Assembly (NCBI RefSeq): GCF_029227915.1
Contig: NC_079884.1
Span: 25,732,001-25,792,000 of the forward strand
From: Hydractinia symbiolongicarpus
Taxonomy: Eukaryota > Cnidaria > Hydrozoa > Anthoathecata > Hydractiniidae
DNA: 60,000 nt
Direction of reading: 5' to 3'
How positions within the stretch are numbered: the stretch's first letter is position 1; every line of letters begins with the position of its first letter. Position numbers and translations under genes: made by a program. This document shows positions 48,201-59,487 of the stretch, piece by piece. The notes beneath the pieces were generated by a model. The model did not search any database and was not told where the DNA came from. It worked only from the letters and a program-made list of their open reading frames with translations.

Positions 48201-51200
48201 ACTTGGAGAATCATTAAAAGTGATTCCAAAATGAATTATTACACTGGTCTATCTTCTATCATGTTATTTAACACTCTGTTATTGTTATTAAAGCCTTACT
48301 TACAGCAAGTGAATTATTGGAGGGGGTCAAAACGAGCATGTTTAAGTACTAAAATAAAGCGTCAAACTAAACATGTGAAAAAGTTAACACAGCGTGACGA
48401 GTTTCTGTTAGTTTTGATGAAACTTCGTTTGGGCTTACTGACAGAGGACCTTGCAGATCGTTTTGGAATATCACCATCAACATGTTCCACAGTATTTGTA
48501 ACTTGGATTAGAATTATAAGTAGAGTTTTGGGTGATGCACTTGTTGTCTGGCTGCCAAGAGAAGCCATTCGTGATAACTTGCCTAAAACATTTGCCAAAG
48601 CAGGTTATTCCAAATGTCGGGTTATAATTGATTGTGCTGAGGTGTTCATTGACAGACCAAAATCCTTAACAAATCAAGCATCTACTTGGTCAGACTATAA
48701 ACATCACAATACTTTAAAATTTCTTGTTGGTATAAGCCCTTCTGGATATATAACTTTTTTATCTGATTGTTATGGTGGGCGCGCGTCTGATAAATTTATT
48801 ACAAATGACTCTGGATTTTACGATTTGTTAGAAAGGGATGATGAAGTTATGGCAGATCGTGGATTTCAAATCAGAGAAGAATTAATGTTACGTTTTTGCA
48901 AATTAGTTGTTCCACCAGGTGCACGTGTAAAAAGTCAGATGACAAGTGCTGAATGTAAAAAAACTAAAGATGTAGCAAATTTAAGGATTCATGTTGAGCG
49001 AGCAATTAACAGAATTAAGTTTTACCGCATACTCAAGGGAGTGTTGCCTGTTACAATGTTACAACATGCAGATCATATAGTTAAATGCTGTGCTGCATTA
49101 TGTAACCTAAAGCCTGTATTAATTAAAAAGAAACCAGAAAAAACTACTTGAACACTTTTGTAAATTTTCTTTTTTCACATTTTTTGCTTGTTTTGTTAAT
49201 ATTTTTACCAAAAAAAGTTGTCTAAGTTATTCTGTTTTTTTAATTATTGTTATCTACTCGTATCTCCCTTTGTTTACATGCGCACTCATTCTAATATTTC
49301 GGGCTCGCCTACCTACTTGAAATAGTTAAAGTTAATGGCCGTAAGTGTCGGAAAATCGAGGCCACACAAAAATTTATCAGAATACCTCATGGAACGTTTA
49401 AAGAAATATAAAAAAATACTGTATGTACTTAATGCCTAAATGAGAGGTAGCCTATGCCAAATACTTTTCTTAAGGGAATATTTTGATTAGAAGACACATG
49501 GTCATTTTAACGCAGAAACATCAGGCTACAGATGGCATTTAAAAAAATTGGTTGAAATGTATTTGTAAAGCACGTTCAAATCAAAGAAAGATAAATATGC
49601 TCTTCAAACTTTTATTTCTAAACAGACAAATATATACAAAAATAATTTTCGATAGCTTATGCATAAAATAAATCATCCTGAAAATATGGATTTTAAATAA
49701 AATGTGTCGTAATATTCTATAAAAGTTTTTCTCATAGAATTCCACACTTCAGGCTCAAAGTTTATAATGTCGTGCACCATCCCATGAGGTGTCCAAACTA
49801 CAAAATGACATTGGGAAAAGCCAGTTACTCCCATTTGCATAACACATTGTGTGTAATATTTGTGGTTTTTGTTCAATACTGTTTTTTCTTCCATGTGCGT
49901 CAAGTAGGGTAGTTTTACGTTTAAATCCTTTGGCGTCGTGTAATTAATCGAAAAAGGACATTTTACTTCTAAACATGCTGGCAGACAACAATCACATGTT
50001 ATTATTCTGTCTGGACTTGCACCAATGTAAGGTGTGTTTTTATCTAAATACAAGCCACACTCTAAAACCTTCACATTTTTATGCCCTTGTAAGAAGTTGT
50101 CTTTAAATGCATTAACAGCATTTATTTCCATTGTACGACCATATTTTAGTGCTGGTATATTAGGGCTAATAAATGACATGCCTGAAACTTTCTGGTTTAA
50201 TGCCCAGATATTAATGGATCCTCCACCTCCTGATTTAACTTTTTTCATTTTTGTTAAAACTTCATGGCCTTTTGAGGCAGAGATTACATGCTTTCTAAAA
50301 TTATACCAACCAGTATTCTCACTTTGTCCTTGGGTTAATTTTTCAATATGAATAACTTTCTCGGGTGTTACATATGCCACTAGATTGCATTCAAATTCAG
50401 TTTTTGTTTTTGACATTGCAAGTATGTCACTTATACTGTATATGTCTGATGGTTGAGTTACATCAGAAATACTTAAACACTCTCTAACAAAGTCAATTTC
50501 TGGTTTTGGTACAGCAGTAAATAAAATACTTTCAGGAATAATTTCTTTTAATTCGTCTGCTATTTCGTTAAGAGAAAGTAATTTCTCGCCACAATGTTGA
50601 AGAGGATCAAAGTTCTTTTTAGGTGTCGATACTAAAGGGCGCTTTCTCTTTCCTCTGTCTGAAAAGTTATCTCTGCTAAAATTCAAGTCTTTAATTTTAG
50701 TTGGAGCTACTTGCTTTCTGTTAGGAAGCCACTCGTTAGCGGTGCTTGTACAAGCTGTATTTGTAAGTCCAATTCTGACAGCAGCTTCAATGCGATATAA
50801 AGCAGCCGCAACATGATTACATGTCTGACTCATTCCAGCCATGCATGTACAATGGCACGACATTATCTTACCACTTTTTTCCAGAATTAACCATAGTTTA
50901 TGGAAAGGATCGTTAATCGCTTGCGACTTTCTGCATGTACCTTTAAAAATGCAAAAATTACTTCCCGATAAATCATGATAGGCGAGAGGTTGAAGCCATC
51001 CAGATTTATAATAGCTATATGCCTTTGAGTTTTTGTAGTCATTTAAATCTGAACTACCTAGTTCTGATGGATAAAACATAAGGTAGCTAAAGATGTCAGG
51101 ATACAACACCATGGGCCAAAACTTTATTCCTTCTTGCTCATCCATCCAACCGTGAGGTATTTTAAAAGGATCTGGAAGTGTTCTATCGTTTATTTTCAGC

Positions 51201-54200
51201 TTCTTCTGATACTCCTCTTTTAAATTACTCTCTACTTCTTGAGCAGTTTTCACAGGCTGGACGAAGTTCTCAGCTGCTGAAAACACTCGAGCAATTAGTT
51301 CTTCCTTTCTTCCACTTATCCTTAAATTTCTAACTCTCAAGTAGTTCTTCAACTCTTCGACAGACATTTTTGATATTAAATCGTAATCCATGTTTGTTTT
51401 AAATGTTTTAAAAAGTTGGTAAATAATTTGATAGCTATAGCGCGATGTTTATACTTCGTTTTCTCAAGTGTACTGAATCTTAGCGGCACCCCCAAATGGT
51501 ACCGAGACTCCCGGCCGGGATTACGTAATCGCATAATGTTAAATAGGTGTATTGATGTTGTGTGTGGATTTTTTTTAACAATAAAGGGTTGGTTGTTTCT
51601 TTGGTGTTACGAAAAATTAAAAGAGTTGTTTATTATATTTAGAATATTTACATTTGAAGAAGCTAAACAATTGTACTTTGCATTATACTTTGCAAACTCA
51701 TGAAGTTTTAGAGAAGATTAGGCATTTACTTCCAGAGAATGTGTTTCTTAGTGGGGATGATTTTGTGCCAGGAGTTGCTGAGGAAGGAGAACAAGGTACA
51801 TGTATATTTTCGATAGTCTGAAAGACTGATCTGAAATTTACCGATGAAAAAGGTGATCATTATTTTGTGCAGGATTTGTAGTTGGTCTGTAGTTTTAAAA
51901 CATTGCAGTTGTTACTTGTTGCATTTTTCTGTTTTTTTTATACAGATGATGGATTAATAGATATTTTAAAATCACCTGTGCCAATAAAATGCTGGCCTTG
52001 TCACTTAAATAAGGTGAGGATTATTCAACTTTTACTTTCCAATAAAAAAGATTTATGTACAATCGAACTGTTGTTGTTTTTATAGCTATGCATTAATCTT
52101 CTTCCATCTGTTGATAAATTCGAAGAACAACTTTGTGAACTGTTGCAACAAGATAGACTCGTAAAAGATCTTGTAACAGCCGATGGTAGTGTTATAACGA
52201 TTTGTGAACGCAAACTAAAGGTGGGATAAATTGTTTAGTATAATTTAAGTTGTAGTTATGGCACAGTGCAGAGTAATACATACTATTTTATTATTTTTTT
52301 ATGTTTCGTTTACATAAATAGAAATATAAGAGAACTAAAAAATAAAAAATATGATATTTTCAAGAAAAAGTGCAATAATTGTTTATCTACCAAGCAGAAA
52401 GTCATGGTGTTTTGTTCAACAGCAAATAAAATTATTGCAAGATAATATTATGTAATTTAGGCCGTCCTTAAAAATTATTTCATTTGTCGTTTTCCAACCG
52501 ACTTTTGCAATTTCTAGCCATCCACAAAAAGTTTGGTTCCGGATTTTTCAACATTCTTTTATTTTCCCAGTATTTTGCTGATTTCTGACCCAAAAAACAG
52601 TTAAACAACTGACTCAAATTATTTCTACATAAAGTATAAGTATAGTTAAATAAAAAATATAGCAAACAAATCGGTAAGTCCAGAGGTACAAAAAATAGAC
52701 CCAGTGTAATACAGTAAATCGAGGTTCATGAGAAGCCCAGAGTAGACAGCAAAAAAAATCTGCCAAACGAGCCTGCAACAAAAGTATAAGTTGAAAAAAG
52801 GCAAACCAACAATTAATTAAGGACGGCCTTATGATAAATTTCCACATATAGAATAATCAAATTGAAATAAGTCTACTTCTCTTATGTCTTATAAATATCT
52901 TTGAAATCACAGGTGAACTAAACACCTAAACATTCTCGACATGGAGAGCACTGGATCCCTTATGACCAAATGGAAACAAAAGAATTATTTAACCATATTT
53001 TCATTTTGGAATCAGTTTTCAAAAAAGCTTTCTTTTTTTAGGAATACATTAATTTTAATCAATCAAGAAAAAAAGATAAGCTTTTTGTTTGCTATTTCAG
53101 TAAATCAAAGAAAAAAATATGTCATATTTTTGCCTTGTATAATTAAAAATAAGTAAAAATTGCACTTATTTCCTGAAGGAAATAAAAATATAACATATAT
53201 TTTGTGTAGATTAGTTGAATGCAAAAAAAAATTCAGCCATATGATAGCATATGGCAGTTATTCTGCCCTTTGAAATGAGTACTGCACTGACAAACCACCA
53301 CTGCATTTCCTTTTCCAAAATAAAAATTTCCTAAATCTAAACCATTGCTTCACATTGAAGCAATGATTTAGATTACCTCATTTCAGGACAAGTCACTGAA
53401 ATAGCTTTTCCCTCTTTTAAAAACAAATTGTGAGCATATATATGAGCCTACATGGAAATTTCCTTCCTTCTCTTTTTTTTCTTATTTCTGGAAGACATGC
53501 TTCTAAGCACTTATACCAAAAATATGCCATAATCAGGCTAAATTTTAACTTAAAACACCTTTGAATATAACTACAAATCATTATCTTGCTGAAAGGTCTT
53601 TACGGCTGATAATAAGTGTGAAACAACTAAATGCAAATCATTTAACCATTTTGATTGTTTGTTTTTCTGCAGGTTGGTGTGCACAATGGTTGGAAGTTTG
53701 TGAAATCACCTCATATTACTTATCTGGAGAAAGAGTACCCAAACACAATGTCAATAAAGTCCAAGAAGCAAAGTTTAAGGCCTGGTTCAACTAATTCAAC
53801 AAGTAATGCTATGTTAAACTTCTCTTTTCAAAAGAGCACATTTTTGTAAAATTAGTTAACTAAAACTTTTCCCTTATTTCATCAAAAAAGGATTTAAATA
53901 CAAATCATTGTTCTTGATTTTTAACAATTTTTTTAAACAAAAAAATTAATGATAATGTATTTTCCTGTTACAGGCTCAACTAATTCTATTTATGAAGCTG
54001 CTATGAAACTGATATCCAGTATTTTTAATACAATTTCCATTTAACTTGCTGTACATGGCAACCCTGAAGTACTTTTTTTTTCATTTATAGAAGAATGTTC
54101 AGGTTTAATTTTAACAAGTCGTTTGGAACTGAATGAGATGATAAAACACCCATTGTTTGCTATTGTTTTTCAACTGCAATATGTGGTTAACGTACCAGTC

Positions 54201-57200
54201 ATACAACCTGAAATACCAACTGGAAGAAGGGCAAGAAGTAAAGTAAGTGTACTATTTGTGATTCTGTCTTTTTTCTTCTTGTATTTTTTATCATAAGCCA
54301 TTACGTATAGAAAAGCTATAGAAATATAGTTAAAATTGTTAGTGCTTAAGAATTATTGTGATGCATAATCAGCCACTTCAGAGCTTTTGAAATTTTTCAC
54401 TGGCTATTTATTTAAATAAGGAGTTCTAATTGACAAGTTGATTTTCAGAGTTACTTGTATCTTACATTGTAAAGGTGGGCATTTTTAAAAGGAGGGGGCT
54501 TTTAGAGATAGATGTGCATATTTTAGATGGCTAGCCTCACAAATATTACAGGATATACCTTTTCTAATATTTTCAGGAGGGACTTATTTGAACTATTTTC
54601 AGGCTTATTTGATGCTTTGTTGTATCACGTTTTTTACTTTTTATTTTTAAAGTTTGGTTCATCTTTTGGAAGTATGCCATTAGCGAAGAAAGTTGAGATT
54701 GCTCTTCGGTCTGTGATTTGGGTTCCATTTGAAAATGGAAAGATGAACAAAAGCAACATTGCGCTTGAATTAAATGGTGGTACTGGTCCCAATCCTTTTG
54801 GTAATATGGTTTTTGCAGAAATGTACGAATTTCCTGAAGACTTGGTATGTTTTAAGATCATTTTTTATTGCTACTTTGGTGATAAAATTATTTATAGTCC
54901 AACAGAAAGAAATTACAAATAAAAATGACTTAGGCTGACTTTGAGCTAATAATCAGAGAAAAATCAGTTTATCCATGTGAAATGTGTATTTACCAATTCT
55001 TTTTCTTTGCTATCTTTGACAGTTTTTGTATAAATCTATCGCAGTGCCCAACGATTGCAAAAAAAATTTTGTTTTGTACTGAATTACTAGTATATAGTTG
55101 CAACTACTTCCCGCCCTTGTCTACCATGATACGAGAGTTGTTCTTTCAAAGCTGATACATATGCACCCTTTTTTTTCCAGAGCGATGATTAGCCCCAGCA
55201 CCAATCTTGACCCCAGGGCTGGTTATCTTTTTATAAACCCTGAGGCAACACGCGAAGTACACAATGAAACGATACGCAGTGCATTTTATCTGATCACGTG
55301 TGCACATTCTACCTCCGCAAGCTTCTATGCTAGGTTTAAATCTGCAAGTTACATGCACATTCGATTTTGTTTCTAGTGGATTTTTTCAAGAGCAGAAAAC
55401 AGTCTATAACTATTAGGATTCAGAAAGAATAGCAAAATATTTCCAGTTAAGTTTTTTAAAGAATTATTTTGCACAGTATTATATACAGTGAATAATGGCT
55501 GAATTTCTTCCTACATTATACCTCGCTATCAATTAGATTATATTTATACTGTTTTGTATGCACAATTGAAACTTTCAAAATGTTTAAAATGCAGTTTGTT
55601 AAGCATTTAAAATAAATCCCATCAAAAACTAAGATTTTAGGACAAAATAACACTTTGTTCAGGCACGTACATAAAAAATGTAAAAGTATATATGATACAA
55701 CATAAAATATAAAAAAAAATCAGGCCAACGGTTACCATAATAGTGCAGCTTTAATATTTTTAAATCAAATTAATAGGTCAAAAAATTTAAAGGCATAATC
55801 TATAAAATCTGCTAAACAAACTACTAAATCTGCAAAAACAAAGTCTATTGATATATGCATCAGTTCATGTTAATGGTGGCAAGTTTTTCTGCAACTTCAA
55901 GCCAAAAAACCTTGTGGTTTACTGGTTGTAAAGCATGAGAAGGACTTTTTCTTTAATCAATTACAAGTACGTCATTTATTATTCCAGTTAGGATCTCCAT
56001 CAAATTTGTCCTCTTTTTGACTCTAAAAAATATATATAACTGATCAAATAAGCAATCCATAAATGAAGTTATAGTTGAAGGATTAACCAGTCAAATGCAA
56101 GTAAAACAGACAAAAATCATTTGTCAACAACTACTATAATGGGTCTATTCAAAAATGTGTACGTACTATAAATCGTCAATCTTATACTTCATTGTATGTT
56201 TGCTTTTGACTTACCCTTTTCCCCAATGTACAGATCACCCCTGCCTGAAAAATCAACTTAATGATTATTAATTATAACACGTTAATTGAAAAAAGGACAA
56301 TATTGGTAACTGCGGCAGGTTTAAGGTATTAAAGTTGAAATAACCAGGCATTTTTTTTGCAGAAAAGATACAGAAAAAAACTGCAATAATATTTTAAAGC
56401 GTAGATATGTAAGCCCTTCGAAGACCCTTTCCCCTTGTACACTTTGATACGCTATTAGACTACCTCTCAGCCTCCTTTTTCTTTGAGCATGCTAGCTACA
56501 TTACTTTTTGTAAACAACCCCATAAACCTTTGTTGCTGTAAGCTAAATGGACATTTTTCATGGTGGGTGGGTGGTTTCGTGAAGAACGCCAGGAGCAGCT
56601 TTAGAATTTGTACAGAAAAATCTTGGTTATCATATAAAAGCTGCAAATGCAGATACTCATTTTTAAAAGAACAAAAATATCCAAACATCATTTGAAAGCT
56701 GCAAACGCAAATACGCAATGTTAGCTACACACAAAGAATGAGAATTTCCAAGTGGACTCTGAGTAAGTGCGTAACTGTGTTGCATTTTTTATATTTTATT
56801 ATATTTTTTTGTGTACATTTTCTGAAGTTTAGCCGAACGTTAATTGGGCTTGTGGAAGAGTGGGAGTGCTCTCTCTTTCCCAAATCCAAACTTACACATT
56901 CTTTTCGTACAGCTGAAATTTAGGGGACTACTTTACAGGAATTTACAGAACTTCACTTAAAGAAAAACAATTAAAATACTGCAGCTACTTACATTACATA
57001 GACATATAGCTAGCTACCTCCAGGGTGTAGGCTTTTTAGCAGTGTTCAAATGATGAGTCCAGCATGGAAATTGATCCACTAGCTATCAACATTATCAACA
57101 AAGTGTTTTTCACAGCTATGTAATGCAAGAATGTATAAAGTTGTCATCATTAAAAGATTCGTCCAGATCACTGTCATCATCGCGTTGTCAGTTACACAGT

Positions 57201-59415
57201 GATACTCACTCAAATCTATGGTCGCCCCCATGACAGTTTGATGTCACAAACCTGGCCTTTAAGTACAAATAATTTTTCTTAGGTTTTATTCGTTTATTTT
57301 AAAGTTTGTGCTACTTTGAAGCTGTACTACTTAAGTAGTTTGTTTACACGAAATCAAGTAGCACAGCACGAAACGCAAGATTTCGCTCAGCAAAAAAATT
57401 TTTTTATTCATGCCTGGCGGACTAAGAGCCGCCCCATGGGGCGGCAATAAAAAAATTTGATAATTATGTTACCCAGACTTTCCCATCTCATATATTAATA
57501 CCTGTTTCCTAATCAAAATTGATGCCAAGTTGCTATTTTGTGCTAAAGATGATTGAAATAGAGATGTGAGGAATTCGTACATTAGATATATAAATTTCCC
57601 TGAACTTCTGAATGGGCTATCGATCATATTAATTTTAAATTCTGTTAACTGTCAGTAACTGCTTAGTGCGAGCCAAATAAAATGATAACCATTATATATT
57701 TCTAACCGATGCGCTACACTGTATCATTTGCCTAACCATGAAAACAAGTTTTAATTAGTTTTTTTAAATTAGTTTTTGTATTTCAGCATTTTGACTCGCT
57801 TGGAAAGATTTCGTTTGACTTTGTTCAACCGAAGTTAAAAAAAGCACAAGATGTGTCACCGAATAGATATCTTGCACCATTGGAGCAACCTTTTTATCGT
57901 TCTTATTCTACCCCAACTACTGATGAAAGATCTATCTATACTGATACTGACATCAACCAGATATCGTCTATTGGTAACAAGCCTCCAATACCACCTGCAT
58001 TCCAGCAGTCCCAGTAAGTTCAACTTGCTTTTACTTCATTAGAATTGTATCAATATAAGGCCTGAAACGCCCTAAAATATCCCATTTTACGAAACTTCGT
58101 GCAGTGGCAAAAATTGTCACACATGGTAATTTTTGATTGCCTAAATGTCGTGACTAAAATGTTAGGATTGAGACCTTTTTGCACACTGTGCACAAATATT
58201 TTTTAGTATTTTTATGCGGCAAAAATTTTAGCAATTAGTTAACTTTTCAAAGTGTAACTTAGGTTATACAGATAGGCAACATAACAGAAATGAAATATTC
58301 ACAACAAAGCTGTATTTGACTAATTGCGATCTATACAGTGGACAATCTGAATCCTTTTAAAAAACTGTAGAACAAAATTATCATGTCATTAAGCTTCAGC
58401 ACATTTTTATACCCAAATTTTTTTCTGACACCTTGTCCGTGGACTAGTGTTCCTCTATTTCTGTGATGTGATGTCTGCAATTTTGTTTAGAATGATGACT
58501 CCGCGTTATGTGCAACAAGTCCAACATTTAACGGAACTACCACGTACTCAACAATACACCCCTTTGATCGTATCAGCTATGGAAACACCAAAGTAAGACA
58601 GCTATTTTTTCTTACTGCTTGGTCTGAAATATAAACACCTAAAATTTCAATAGCTATAAGACTAAAGTGTATTTTTTCCATACGTCTTTCTTAAGCTAGC
58701 AATTTGCCATAAAGCAAAAAGTAAGATGGTGTTGCAGTTTTTAAATGTGTACTTCTGTTTGTCTTTAAATATTAATGTTCTTGATCAATAAATTTAGGCC
58801 AGTTGCATTAAGTCGAGTTGCACACTCTTTGTTACACACAGTGGAGTATCCGAAGATATCAGACACACAGGGAAATCACCCTTTCATTGTCGATCCCCAG
58901 GAGATTGTGAAATATGAAATTGCACGTGAGAATCGAGATCCTTTGCATGCAAATGAAATTATCTTGCAGTTCCTTGCAGCATCAAGGTATAATTTCTGAT
59001 GAGTCTTCCTGGAAAATTTTACGAAGGTAGTCTTCTGAAATAACAATATATCCTGCTTAGTTTTTAGTCAATCCAATGCCCATACTTATCATTTCTGCTA
59101 TTATTGAATTTATAAAATTTTATGACTGAATATTTTAATAACACATAAAACGGTGGTATTTAAAACCTCATTATCTAAGATTGCATTCGGGAAATAATTT
59201 AAAATTGATAGAGTAGAATTTTTTTCCGTTTTTTATATTTAGTTTTATTTGTTCCCTTTTTAGGTGCGGTCATAGAACTGCTTTTTTCACCTTTCAGTTT
59301 TATCGGTTTCCGCAGACTACTACAGAAAGGTAATATAGCTAAGTTTCTTACTGTTTTTTAGAAATTTAATTTGTTACATCTTGCTCAAGCTGCTGCTGTT
59401 ATTATTATTATTATT

Positions 59416-59487
<72 letters not shown>

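Larger units (their letters stand above)
47495..51463. promoter_or_regulatory. Subterminal 17-bp inverted repeat pair in the transposon
   Basis: GAAAACGAAGTATAAAC at 47495-47511 and its exact reverse complement at 51447-51463, about 113 and 86 bp from the two ends. The match extends outward with one gap (CTTGATGAAAAC against CTTGAGAAAAC). Identity there contrasts with divergent surrounding sequence, so this is a likely binding site for one of the element's proteins. Confidence 0.7.
47382..51549. mobile_element. Apparently intact ISL2EU-like DNA transposon (THAP-DDE transposase plus YqaJ protein)
   Basis: 4,168 bp bounded by terminal inverted repeats CACCTATTTAACATTAYGCG (20 bp, one mismatch; 47382-47401 and 51530-51549), with TA duplications at 47380-47381 and 51550-51551. 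A perfect 17-bp subterminal inverted repeat GAAAACGAAGTATAAAC is at 47495-47511 and 51447-51463. It carries two long intronless genes that converge: a transposase (+) and a SAP/SWIM/YqaJ protein (-), both without stops or frameshifts. This two-protein plan and TA duplication match what I know of ISL2EU elements of the IS5/Harbinger-related group. It sits in intron 5 of NPHP4 and does not disturb the coding exons. Near-identical ends and open genes suggest a recent insertion. Confidence 0.93.

Noticed and set aside
54527-54652. Upstream extension of the NPHP4 exon at 54653
   Set aside because: The frame is open upstream, but phase 0 joining to 54242 and the AG at 54651-54652 place the exon start at 54653.
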